Assembly: GCA_017514235.1 (NCBI GenBank)
Contig: JAFWKK010000038.1
Location: 124,001 to 188,000 of the forward strand
Direction: 5' to 3'
Length of the DNA stretch: 64,000 nucleotides
Origin: Kiritimatiellia bacterium
Lineage (GTDB): Bacteria > Verrucomicrobiota > Kiritimatiellia > RFP12 > UBA1067
The position numbers and the translations under genes are program-made. Position 1 is the stretch's first letter. Each line of letters begins with the position of its first letter. Of the stretch, positions 32,932-41,272 are shown in pieces. The notes under the pieces were generated by a model. That model ran no database searches. It had not been told where the DNA came from and saw nothing but the letters and a program-made list of their open reading frames with translations.

Positions 32932-32961
32932 ATTGTAACACAAACGAGCTTTCCGATGCAA
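32932..32961 (-). promoter_or_regulatory. Promoter of the eleven-gene run
   Basis: On the minus strand TTGCAT (32961-32956) and TACAAT (32937-32932) are 18 nt apart, with TGT giving an extended -10. The predicted start lies about 34 nt before the ATG at 32891. The rest of the 102-nt gap to the neighbouring gene shows nothing else. Confidence 0.6.
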
Positions 32962-32993
32962 TAAGGGTGTATTTCTGTAATCTTCCCATGGGA

Positions 32994-35249
32994 TCACCTA
33001 ATCTCTCGGCTGTTTGCGAAAGCGTCCGTCGCCGCCGTCGTCGAAAGATCAGTTTTGAAATACTTAAGCCCTTCCGCCTCAATCTCGGTGCCAGCCCCGT
33101 CGGCAAGCGCATACCGTGCGCGTCCAGAGGTATGCCAGTAGGCCACAACACGCTTCCCCTCTCTTTCGAACAGGAAGGCTCGAAGCCCTGGAGTGAATTT
33201 TCCGCCGCCAATCGGAATCTGTTTCCAATTTACAAGCTCGTACCCGCCAGCCTCGTTCAAATAAAGGTGGTGCTCGCGTACCGGATCTTTCAGCATCTCC
33301 TTCTGTTCCGTCGTAAGCCAGTTCTTCGCCCGCACATCCTCCCACCGGCGCAGGACCTCCATGAGGTCTTTGATGCGAGGATGTCGCGCGATGCGGTCAA
33401 GGTCGAACTGAACCGTCGTCGGACAGTCCCATGCAGCCGCGCGGCTCGTGCCGAACTCCCACATGTCCGGCTGTGTGCCGATCGTTCTTATGCTCCCCTG
33501 CCCAGGAAGGTAGAGCGTCCACCATCCGAAGTCTATGCGGGTGAAGTCCTTGCGCATTAGCGGTGCCTCGGTCTGAGGAAACTTCACGATCATCGCTTTG
33601 AATATCTCCGGATGGAACATGTCAAATGCGTTCGCCCCGGCCTGGAGATGCCATCCAAAGTGACTTTTCGCTGCACCTTCCGTAAATACCGGCGGCTTCG
33701 CGAACTTTGAAACCACGCGCCACTGCGAAAGGGCCACATTCACGCCGCAAGGCGGATTGACGCCCTCGGAGCCGTCGAAGTAGCAGAACTCGAAACCGGC
33801 ATCGTATATTTTCGCGATCTTGACGGCAACTTCGTCCTGAAGGTCCGTGGTCTGGTCAATGTAACAGCTCATCCCGCCGAATTCGCTGACATCGAGCACA
33901 CCTCCGATCTCACCGCGAGGATGTGCGGCTGGTGCGGTGTTCCAGTGGCCGCGCCTTACGTCCGTGAAGCGGTACGGCGGCTCAGTCGTGTAACCGCCGT
34001 AGCTGAACAGCTCGCCGCCGAACTTGAGCACCCGCGCCGTCCGATCTGGCGATTTCGCGTAAAGCGGGGCATCGACTGGATTCTCCAGTACCTCGATCTC
34101 CCGAGGATCGCCGTCCGCAGCCACAGGACGGGCAAGGGTAAAGCGCCGAGTTAGGTTGAGTCGGGGGTCGGCAACAGGCGTCACATAGCGGCTGTCGCAA
34201 CCGATGTGCGTCTGGAGCGTGTGGAAACCTGGGGTAATGCCTGCCGCTTTGACCTTGGAAAGCACGCCTTTGAGGTCCTCCACGCCGTTCGGGTAGGCAG
34301 CATTCCAGTCATAGTCGCCCAGTCTTCTGTAATAATAGGAGTGCGAGATATTCGAATGCTGCGCCTTGGTCATCGCAGTGAAATAGACGAGCATCATGCG
34401 GAAGCCGCCGCTCTTCGCCATTGCGATGTGTTCATCGACATTGTTAGGGTTTAGGTCGCCAGCCCAGTAGATAGAGGCCTTGAGGCGGGAATCGCGCCGA
34501 TTCTGCACGCCACGCGGCAGGTTGAAGTCGCGCTCTAATCCGTCCATCGCCACAAGGAACGCGTCGCGCCCAGCACCGGCTACGATAGCCGCACGACCGC
34601 CCTTCAGCCTCATTCCGCGGGAGAAGTCTGCATGAAGCACCTCGCATCCGGTACGGGATTCATGATCAACCTCAGCGTAAGGATCCGCACCTACCACTGC
34701 AACTGCAGCGCGGTCGTCCCAGACAACGTTCAGCCAGTCGCCTACGTTCTCGCGAAGCTTAACCGGAAGCTGCAGCACACGGAACCGTGCAGCAGGCGGC
34801 AAATCCATGCAAAGGCCCCCATACGTCAACTGACGCACACAATTGAACCCTTCAAGCTCGAAGGCGAGATATCCGTCACCGGGCTTCACTCCCACGACCG
34901 CCTCGTAAGGTGCAGTCTCAAAGCCGATGACGAGCCGGTCGCCATCGCGTCTCACCCTGTTCGCCGGATACGCCGTACGCTTGTGCGGCCACATGAGCTT
35001 GATCTCGTTGTTGAACGGGCGTTCCTGCGTGACGGAAAACATCGCGAGTCCATCACGGGCATCGATCATCTCCTCGCCTGTCGCCTTCACAACCAGCGAC
35101 CGTGCCACCGCATTGGTTCCGACTTCAAGCCTGAACGTCTCTGTTTCGAACAAAATCACGTCAGACTGCGCATTTGCGTCAACGACGAACAACGTGAGCG
35201 TAAACGCCGCCACCGCACCAATCATCGGCCGTCTGCAGACAGGTTTCAT
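32994..35249 (-). CDS. Secreted glycoside-hydrolase-like protein, family unassigned
   Basis: About 751 residues with a signal peptide ending near DANA. An N-terminal beta-sandwich (about 30-260) precedes a TIM-barrel-like part (about 265-620) with ASIYWAGDLN, ITPGFHTLQTH and the acidic FCYFDGSEGVN, where the Asp is a candidate nucleophile. TEGAAKSHFGWH later supplies a candidate acid. A short C-terminal beta domain follows. The arrangement is reminiscent of alpha-galactosidase-like enzymes, but no family can be named. AAGGA precedes the ATG by 10 nt; a GTG six nt upstream is an alternative start. It stands alone between two promoters. Confidence 0.65.
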   Translation of the reverse strand: MKPVCRRPMIGAVAAFTLTLFVVDANAQSDVILFETETFRLEVGTNAVARSLVVKATGEEMIDARDGLAMFSVTQERPFNNEIKLMWPHKRTAYPANRVRRDGDRLVIGFETAPYEAVVGVKPGDGYLAFELEGFNCVRQLTYGGLCMDLPPAARFRVLQLPVKLRENVGDWLNVVWDDRAAVAVVGADPYAEVDHESRTGCEVLHADFSRGMRLKGGRAAIVAGAGRDAFLVAMDGLERDFNLPRGVQNRRDSRLKASIYWAGDLNPNNVDEHIAMAKSGGFRMMLVYFTAMTKAQHSNISHSYYYRRLGDYDWNAAYPNGVEDLKGVLSKVKAAGITPGFHTLQTHIGCDSRYVTPVADPRLNLTRRFTLARPVAADGDPREIEVLENPVDAPLYAKSPDRTARVLKFGGELFSYGGYTTEPPYRFTDVRRGHWNTAPAAHPRGEIGGVLDVSEFGGMSCYIDQTTDLQDEVAVKIAKIYDAGFEFCYFDGSEGVNPPCGVNVALSQWRVVSKFAKPPVFTEGAAKSHFGWHLQAGANAFDMFHPEIFKAMIVKFPQTEAPLMRKDFTRIDFGWWTLYLPGQGSIRTIGTQPDMWEFGTSRAAAWDCPTTVQFDLDRIARHPRIKDLMEVLRRWEDVRAKNWLTTEQKEMLKDPVREHHLYLNEAGGYELVNWKQIPIGGGKFTPGLRAFLFEREGKRVVAYWHTSGRARYALADGAGTEIEAEGLKYFKTDLSTTAATDAFANSREIR

Positions 35250-35297
35250 AAGCACTTTTTCCTTTTAATTATGGATGTTTTGCGTTATAGAATAATC

Positions 35298-36182
35298 TCA
35301 ACAACCAACGCGCACCGAGGCGATTGTCAAAGTGCCGGTCAAGGCCATCACAAGTCGATCTATTCCAACCGCGACGCCGGCAGCCGAACCGATCTGCGGA
35401 AGGCACGCGAGAAAATCTCCGTCAATCGGGTAATCCGCCTCTCCTAGGGACCGTCGCGCCGCCCTGGCCTTCGCGAAGCGAGCAGTCTGCTCGGATTCGT
35501 CGCACAGTTCCGTGAAGCAATTGGCAAGCTCCAGCCCGTCCCAGTAGAACTCCCAGCGCTCGGCGACATCGCCGCGGACCCTCGCGAGGCTTGCCGCCTG
35601 CACCGGGTAGTCCATCAGGAACACTCCACCCCCTAACGTCCCGATCGCCGGCTCGATCTTTGTAGCCATGTCAATGTCGAAACGATCGGCGTCGAACGCC
35701 TCCCACGGATCCCACCCTGCATATGTGCGATAAGCCTCACGGACGGTCAGGCGTTTCGCCTCTGCGGAGAACCTGACGTCGTCCGTCCCGGCGGCTGCAG
35801 CCGCCGTGCGCATAAGCTGCACGAAATCGTCGGCGATATCCAGGTAGTCGGCTCCACGGCGATACCATTCAAGCATGGTGAACTCAGGGTTATGACGCGA
35901 ACCGAGCTCTCCTTCCCTAAAGCACGGCCCGACCTGATATATCCTGTCCATTCCCGCCGCAAGCAGCTTCTTCATCTGCAGCTCAGGACTGGCCCGAAGA
36001 TACCTCGCCCTTCCGTCCGCCCCAGGCACTGCGGGACAGTCTATGTGTTCCTCCGGCGCCGGTGCGGCAATCAGCACCGGAGTCTCTACTTCGACAAAGC
36101 CTCTTGAGTCGAAGAACGCCCTGACCGCCCTCACGATCTCCGCTCGCTTCGCAAGCGTCTGCAGAAGACCGGGCGACGCCAT
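35298..36182 (-). CDS. epmA: EF-P lysine ligase EpmA (GenX/PoxA)
   Basis: A 294-residue class II LysRS-like catalytic core without the anticodon-binding domain, as in EpmA, which attaches beta-lysine to translation factor EF-P. Motif 2 region FREGELGSRHNPEFTMLEWY and motif 3 GVAVGIDRLVMALTG are present, and the N-terminus FFDSRGFVEVETPVL is typical. The ATG at 36182 follows the cysK stop after one base, with GGGAGAG as ribosome binding site; a longer start inside cysK is rejected. The EpmB-like partner could be the KamA protein 16 kb away. No efp gene is in the window. Confidence 0.92.
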   Translation of the reverse strand: MASPGLLQTLAKRAEIVRAVRAFFDSRGFVEVETPVLIAAPAPEEHIDCPAVPGADGRARYLRASPELQMKKLLAAGMDRIYQVGPCFREGELGSRHNPEFTMLEWYRRGADYLDIADDFVQLMRTAAAAAGTDDVRFSAEAKRLTVREAYRTYAGWDPWEAFDADRFDIDMATKIEPAIGTLGGGVFLMDYPVQAASLARVRGDVAERWEFYWDGLELANCFTELCDESEQTARFAKARAARRSLGEADYPIDGDFLACLPQIGSAAGVAVGIDRLVMALTGTLTIASVRVGC

Positions 36183-36183
36183 T

Positions 36184-37116
36184 TCACTCTCCCGCAAAAA
36201 GCGGCGTGGAGAAATACCTCTCGGCCGTATCGGGCAATACGGTCACGACGGTCTTGCCAGGGCCAAGCTTCTTCGCAAGGCGCAGCGCCGCATAGACATT
36301 CGTGCCGGCGGATATGCCGGCCATGAGACCCTCCTTGCGGGCAAGGTCGCGCGCCGTCTCAAGCGCATCGTTGTCGGACACGACGCAGATATGCGAATAT
36401 ATCTTCCGGTTGAGGTTGTCCGGTATCAGCCCGTCGCCTATGCCCATCTGCAGATGCGTGCCGACGGTTCCGCCGGCGAGCATCGCGGCGTTCTCCGGCT
36501 CGACAGCCCAGATTTCTATGTCCGGGTTCTGTGCCTTCAGCACCTCTCCGATTCCGCTCAGCGTGCCGCCGGTTCCAATGCCGGAGCAGAAGCCGTGTAT
36601 GGGCCTCGCCGCCTGCTCCATTATCTCGAGTGCCGTATGCAGCTTATGGGCTGCGGGATTTGCCGGATTTGAGAACTGCTGCGGCACGTACACATTCGAG
36701 TCCGCCTTGCGCATCTCCTCAGCACGACGCACACATTCGGCGATGGCCTCGCCGATGTTTCCGGCATCATGCACCAGCACTACCTCGGCCCCGTAGTGGC
36801 GCATCAGCTTGCGACGCTCTTCGGAGACCGAATCCGGCATTATTATGACGGTACGGTAGCCGCGCACGGCACCGACAAGAGCCAGGCCAATGCCCTGGTT
36901 GCCGCTCGTAGGCTCCACTATGACTGAATCAGGGCCGATCAGGCCCTTCTTCTCTGCATCGCAGATCATGTTCCACGCCGTGCGCGTCTTGATGGAGCCG
37001 CCTACGTTCAGGGCCTCGAACTTCACCAGGACCTCTGCCGAGCCTACGCCGACCATGCGGTGCAGCCTCACCAGCGGCGTGTGCCCTACGGCATCAAGTA
37101 TCGTATCTGAAATCAT
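36184..37116 (-). CDS. cysK: Cysteine synthase (O-acetylserine sulfhydrylase)
   Basis: A 310-residue fold-type II PLP enzyme that makes cysteine from O-acetylserine and sulfide. The PLP Lys is in GGSIKTRTA, the substrate loop is EPTSGNQGIGLA, and the phosphate-binding Gly-rich loop is GIGTGGTLSGIG. The length matches CysK. The ATG at 37116 lies 8 nt after the upstream oxidoreductase stop, with GAGG in between; a longer open frame to 37458 is rejected because it overlaps that gene and has no homology. SIKTR instead of the common SVKDR suggests a divergent subgroup, so a related synthase activity is possible. Confidence 0.92.
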   Translation of the reverse strand: MISDTILDAVGHTPLVRLHRMVGVGSAEVLVKFEALNVGGSIKTRTAWNMICDAEKKGLIGPDSVIVEPTSGNQGIGLALVGAVRGYRTVIIMPDSVSEERRKLMRHYGAEVVLVHDAGNIGEAIAECVRRAEEMRKADSNVYVPQQFSNPANPAAHKLHTALEIMEQAARPIHGFCSGIGTGGTLSGIGEVLKAQNPDIEIWAVEPENAAMLAGGTVGTHLQMGIGDGLIPDNLNRKIYSHICVVSDNDALETARDLARKEGLMAGISAGTNVYAALRLAKKLGPGKTVVTVLPDTAERYFSTPLFAGE

Positions 37117-37124
37117 AGACCGCC

Positions 37125-39149
37125 TCACACCAAAAGCCGCAACGCACCAGTCGGGCAGCTGTCGACGCAGAGGTGGCACTCCGCGCAGCCGGCCGTAGCC
37201 GACGGATCGCGGAACTCCGGCTTGATGACCGTCGTAAAGCCGCGCCCCACGAGCCCGAGCAGGCCCTTCTTCGCGATCTCCTCGCAGACGCGCACGCACT
37301 GTCCGCACGTGATGCACTTGCGTTGGTTGCGCTCTATCGTTCCAAGGTCCTTCTCCACAAATCCAGGGTGGAACTCTCCGCGAAGCCGCTTCACGTCCGT
37401 CCTGAGCATGTTCGCCGTACGTATAAGCTTGCAGTCGGCGTAGTCGTGGCAACCGCACTCTAGGCAGCGTTTCGCCTCTGCCATCGCCATTTCCGGCGAA
37501 AGACCTAGGTTGACCTCGCGGAAGTCGTTGCGGCGCTCCGCCGGTGGACGCTGCGGCATCTTGACGCGCTCGATGCGCTCGCGGTCGGCGAAATCCTTCT
37601 CGGTCACGTCGCGCTCGGACAGTATCGGCTTGACGGGACGGTATTCGCCGCCGCGCAAGTACGCATTGGCGGCGAGCGCCGCCTCGTTCGCCTGGGCGAT
37701 CGCGCCAATGGCTATGCCAGCGCCCTTGTTCACCGTGTCGCCGCAGGCGAACACGCCCGGCAGCGACGTCGCGAACGTCGCCTCATCCGCTGCTATCGTG
37801 CCTTTCTGGGTCTGCGGCAGAGACTCGAAGCCCTCGGGATCGTTGCGCTGCCCGATTGCGGCGATCACGCTGTCGAGAGCAATCTCCTCGAACTTACCGG
37901 GCACAGGAACCGGCTTGCGCCTGCCACGCTCGTCCGGCTCGCCTAGCTCCATTGCCTGAAGACGCATGGCAGACACGCGCCCGTTGCTGCCGATTATCTC
38001 GTCTGGCGCACACAGGAACCTGAACTTAACGCCTTCTTCCTCTGCCTCGGCAATCTCCACATCCTCCGCCGGCATTTCCTTGCGAGTGCGACGATAGATG
38101 ACAAACACCTCCTTCGCCCCGACGCGCACTGCGGTGCGGCAGGCGTCCATCGCCGTGTTGCCGCCGCCAACGACTGCCACGCGCTCGCCAATGTCCGGCT
38201 TCTGCCCGGTTGAGACCGCACGCAGGAAGTCGATTCCGCCCCAGACGCCCTTCAGCTCCTCGCCCTTCACGCGCATCGCCGACGACTTCCATGCGCCGTT
38301 GGCTACGATCACCGCGTCAAACCAACCGCGCCACTTGCCGAAATCAGCGTCGCGGCCGATCTTGAAATCGTTGACAAACGTCACGCCCAGGGCTTCTATC
38401 GCGTCTGTTTCGGCCTTCAGCACGTCCTTCGGCAGCCTGTAGGCTGGTATGCCGTAGCGCAGCATTCCGCCCATTTCAGGCATCTGGTCATAAACCGTGA
38501 CGGAGTGGCCCCATTGCGCCAGCTTGAACGCTGCGGTCAGCCCGGCGGGGCCGCCGCCTATTATGCCGACCTTCTTGCCGGTCGGCGGAGCGACCTTTAC
38601 AGGATGCGCGTTGCCGGCCTTCCTCACCTGGTCAGCCGCAAAATATTTGAGCTGCGCGATCGATATCGGAGCCTCGACGAGCCTGCGGCGACACGACTTC
38701 TCACAAGGATGCGGACAAACCCGCCCGATTGCCGCTGGCAACGGAAACGTATCCATCACCGTGGCCACGGCATCCGCGAAGCGACCTTCGGCAATCTCCT
38801 TGACGTACTTCTGGCAATCGGTGTGCGCCGGACAATTCAGCTTGCACGGGCCCTGGCAGTCGCCGTCGTGGTCGCCCATCAGAAGCTCCAGCGCAAGGCT
38901 GCGGGCCCTTAGCGCCCGCTCGCCCTTCGTGCTTACAACCATGCCTTCCGCCACCTTCGTCGCGCACGCGCGTAGCAGCTTCGGGCACTTCTCGACCTCA
39001 ACCACGCACACGCCGCACGCCCCGTAGGGCTTCAGCTCCTTCATGAAGCAGAGGTTGGGTATCTCTATGCCCGCCGCGTTGGCGGCATCCAATATGGTAG
39101 AACCTTCCGGAACGGACACCTTCGCGCCGTCTATCGTCAGACTGATCAT
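37125..39149 (-). CDS. GltD-like FAD/NAD(P) oxidoreductase with N-terminal 2Fe-2S and C-terminal 4Fe-4S domains
   Basis: A 674-residue iron-sulfur flavoprotein. Residues 1-78 are a 2Fe-2S ferredoxin domain with a CxxC in YGACGVCVVE. About 90-170 carry the Fer4_20 cysteines (CPAHTDC, CPHPCEKSC). About 185-500 are the GltD-type oxidoreductase with GIIGGGPAGLTAA and VAVVGGGNTAMDA. The C-terminus has CLECGC, CITCGQCVRVC and CAECHLCVDSC for further 4Fe-4S clusters. It is related to glutamate synthase small subunits and to NADPH:ferredoxin modules of hydrogenases and formate dehydrogenases. It heads an operon with cysK and epmA. ACAGGAG precedes the ATG, and TGGTATAAT lies about 30 nt upstream. Confidence 0.88.
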   Translation of the reverse strand: MISLTIDGAKVSVPEGSTILDAANAAGIEIPNLCFMKELKPYGACGVCVVEVEKCPKLLRACATKVAEGMVVSTKGERALRARSLALELLMGDHDGDCQGPCKLNCPAHTDCQKYVKEIAEGRFADAVATVMDTFPLPAAIGRVCPHPCEKSCRRRLVEAPISIAQLKYFAADQVRKAGNAHPVKVAPPTGKKVGIIGGGPAGLTAAFKLAQWGHSVTVYDQMPEMGGMLRYGIPAYRLPKDVLKAETDAIEALGVTFVNDFKIGRDADFGKWRGWFDAVIVANGAWKSSAMRVKGEELKGVWGGIDFLRAVSTGQKPDIGERVAVVGGGNTAMDACRTAVRVGAKEVFVIYRRTRKEMPAEDVEIAEAEEEGVKFRFLCAPDEIIGSNGRVSAMRLQAMELGEPDERGRRKPVPVPGKFEEIALDSVIAAIGQRNDPEGFESLPQTQKGTIAADEATFATSLPGVFACGDTVNKGAGIAIGAIAQANEAALAANAYLRGGEYRPVKPILSERDVTEKDFADRERIERVKMPQRPPAERRNDFREVNLGLSPEMAMAEAKRCLECGCHDYADCKLIRTANMLRTDVKRLRGEFHPGFVEKDLGTIERNQRKCITCGQCVRVCEEIAKKGLLGLVGRGFTTVIKPEFRDPSATAGCAECHLCVDSCPTGALRLLV

Positions 39150-39176
39150 TTCTCGTCGTTGCTCCTGTAAGAGCGT

Positions 39177-39185
39177 ATTATACCA
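39177..39185 (-). promoter_or_regulatory. Extended -10 promoter
   Basis: TGGTATAAT on the minus strand, 27 nt before the ATG at 39149. Here the mRNA has a short leader with ACAGGAG. Drives the oxidoreductase-cysK-epmA operon. Confidence 0.55.
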
Positions 39186-39213
39186 TAAAATTTCGAACGC
39201 CTCGTCTGACGTA

Positions 39214-40125
39214 TCATTTCGGCGTCACCTCAAACTCTATCACCACGCCATCTTTTCTGTGTTTCTCTATGAAGCCAGCGGTAAGACCCCTGACAAACCC
39301 GACACGCGACGCGGCGGACGTAATCGTGGCGTCCACGCTTCTGTCGCTTGAACTCGACACAAGCTTGTACCTTAGAACGCTTCCACCATTGCCGAACCAG
39401 ACACGAATGGACATGGGTTTCAACGTGTCCGTCCAAGGCGGAACATTCCACTTCGCCTCAAACGCCTGCTTTATCAGCGAATAGCAGAGTTGCTCCTCGC
39501 CAGCCGCCAGGTTCGTCGAACTGCCAGGCTTGTATCCGGCGTTCAGCAGCTTCCGTATCTCAGCGTCGGAGAGGGTCTTCTGTGCCGTGCGCCCGTTAGG
39601 CTGCGGCGGAGAAGGCTTGGCGGTCTCGACCTTGCGGTTCGTGTCCTTCGCGCTTTGCTGCATCCTTTTGATGCGTTCCTCGCGCAGTTCCTTCGCGGTT
39701 TTTTTCGGCGGTTCCGGCGGTTTAGGAGACTCTTTCTTAGGAGGCTCCGGCGGTTTCGGTGGCTCTGGCTTCTTCTCAACTTTCTCGACGATGTTCGTGA
39801 CGATTTTCTCAAGCTCCTTCGGCTTCTCCGGCTCCTTGGGCTTCGGTTTCGGTTTTGGCTTCTGAACCTTCGGCGGTGGCGGTGGCGGCGGCGGATCCGG
39901 CTTTTTAAGCGGAGGCGGCTCGTCTGGATTGCCGTCCAGGTTCTCGACAACAACGACAGTCAGGTCAATCGGCGTAATGACCTCCTTCTCTCGGAAATGC
40001 CACCTTGCCGCGGCCCAGCAGACGAGGAAGAAGGCAACGTGGAGGCTGAGCGCAAGCACGAAGCTGCTCGTACCGAGCACCTTCGGCCTCTGACCCTCAA
40101 GGTCCTCCACTCTCCAGACTTCCAC
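39214..40125 (-). CDS. TonB/TolA-like energy transducer
   Basis: A 303-residue inner-membrane protein with one N-terminal transmembrane segment (about 21-40). A long Pro/Lys/Glu-rich periplasmic spacer (about 68-160; runs of PPPPPP and repeated KPEPPKPPEPP) follows, then a C-terminal TonB/TolA-type domain with RVWFGNGGSVLRYKLVSSS. It should link the ExbB/ExbD proton channel to an outer-membrane receptor or the Tol-Pal complex. It is the last gene of rnhC-exbB-exbD-tonB, 9 nt after exbD. No TonB-dependent receptor is present, so TonB and TolA roles cannot be told apart. Confidence 0.85.
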   Translation of the reverse strand: MEVWRVEDLEGQRPKVLGTSSFVLALSLHVAFFLVCWAAARWHFREKEVITPIDLTVVVVENLDGNPDEPPPLKKPDPPPPPPPPKVQKPKPKPKPKEPEKPKELEKIVTNIVEKVEKKPEPPKPPEPPKKESPKPPEPPKKTAKELREERIKRMQQSAKDTNRKVETAKPSPPQPNGRTAQKTLSDAEIRKLLNAGYKPGSSTNLAAGEEQLCYSLIKQAFEAKWNVPPWTDTLKPMSIRVWFGNGGSVLRYKLVSSSSDRSVDATITSAASRVGFVRGLTAGFIEKHRKDGVVIEFEVTPK

Positions 40126-40134
40126 CTTGGCTCC

Positions 40135-40551
40135 TCACTTCTCCTTCGACACAAGCCCAAGATGCTTGACGTTACAGTCCTTGGCGATCTTCACGACATC
40201 GTACACGTCGCCATATCCGACACGCACGTCACCGCGCACGAGCACGCTCAGTTCCGGGTCGCCGGCAACCGCCTTTGCAAGCGACGCCTTGAGTTCGTCA
40301 AGCGTGGTCGGAACTTCGCCGACGTAAATCTGCCCGGTCGAGTTGACGGTGATCGAGAACGTCTTCTTTTTGTCGTCCTGCGCCTTCGACGTCTTTCCGA
40401 CAGGAAGCATCACGTGGATCGACTGCTCCAGCGTCGGCAACGTAACGATGAACACGACCAGCAGCAGGAACGTGAGGTCGATCAGCGAGTTCATGTCGAT
40501 CGACGCCTTCGCGCCCTCGCGGCGCGTGCGCATCCTTCTCCTTAGCGACAT
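40135..40551 (-). CDS. exbD: ExbD/TolR family biopolymer transport protein
   Basis: 138 residues with a single N-terminal membrane segment that carries the essential Asp in MNSLIDLTFLLLVVFIV, followed by a periplasmic domain. Works with the ExbB/TolQ homologue as a proton-driven motor for the TonB-like protein. The gene lies 1 nt after exbB and 9 nt before tonB. Length is normal. Confidence 0.92.
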   Translation of the reverse strand: MSLRRRMRTRREGAKASIDMNSLIDLTFLLLVVFIVTLPTLEQSIHVMLPVGKTSKAQDDKKKTFSITVNSTGQIYVGEVPTTLDELKASLAKAVAGDPELSVLVRGDVRVGYGDVYDVVKIAKDCNVKHLGLVSKEK

Positions 40552-40552
40552 C

Positions 40553-41272
40553 TCACGCCCCCCGACCCTGGAATTCGCACGCGATGCGCCCGATCAGCTC
40601 GTCCGCGAAGCCTTCCATGTCGGAAGTGATCTTGCGGATCGCCGCGCCCATGCGGTTGGACGCTATTACGCCGGGGATCGCGATCAGCAGGCCCACGACC
40701 GTAGTGACGAGCGCGGCGGAGATGGACGGCGCAATCGTCGCCAGGTTCGCGCTGCCAGCCGCACCCATCTCCGCGAACGCGTCAAGCACGCCCCACACCG
40801 TGCCGAGCAGCCCGAGCATCGGCGTGAACGTGACGATCGTGGAGACGACGCCCATGCCGTGCTCGACGCGAATCTCCTCCTCGTCAAGGACATGCTCGCA
40901 CGTTCCGCGCACCAGTTCTATCTCGCGCGCCGTAAGCGCAGCCGCCGCGTCGCCGGCCTGCCGCCCGACGAGAAGAGAGCGAACGTCCGGCGTGAGCAGC
41001 TTGAGCAGCCTCTCGCACGTCTCCTTGTAGATGCCCTCTATGCCTGTCGTCACCGTCGGGCGGCGTTGCAGGTAATATTCCAGCACGTCGCGGCACATCG
41101 AGAAGTCGCGCAGGAACCTTCGCGTCGTCCGCCCGACGAAGCCAAGCTCCTTTGCCTTGCCTATGATCGTCGCAACCATGACGACCGAGGCAATCAGCTG
41201 GACGACTACGATCCCCTGACCCATAAGATTGGAGCCGAGGAATCCGTTGATGAGTGAGTCAGCGATCAGCAT
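40553..41272 (-). CDS. exbB: ExbB/TolQ family proton channel protein
   Basis: 239 residues with three membrane segments: an N-terminal one (about 15-38) and two in the MotA/TolQ/ExbB domain (FTPMLGLLGTVWGV; ALVTTVVGLLIAIPGV). It forms the stator with ExbD. Its start overlaps the rnhC 3' end by 14 nt, and its ribosome binding site lies inside rnhC, so the two genes are probably coupled. Confidence 0.92.
   Translation of the reverse strand: MLIADSLINGFLGSNLMGQGIVVVQLIASVVMVATIIGKAKELGFVGRTTRRFLRDFSMCRDVLEYYLQRRPTVTTGIEGIYKETCERLLKLLTPDVRSLLVGRQAGDAAAALTAREIELVRGTCEHVLDEEEIRVEHGMGVVSTIVTFTPMLGLLGTVWGVLDAFAEMGAAGSANLATIAPSISAALVTTVVGLLIAIPGVIASNRMGAAIRKITSDMEGFADELIGRIACEFQGRGA

Noticed and set aside
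37117-37458. N-terminal extension of cysK
   Set aside because: It overlaps the 3' end of the iron-sulfur oxidoreductase in another frame. The ATG at 37116 gives a normal 310-residue CysK with a ribosome binding site.
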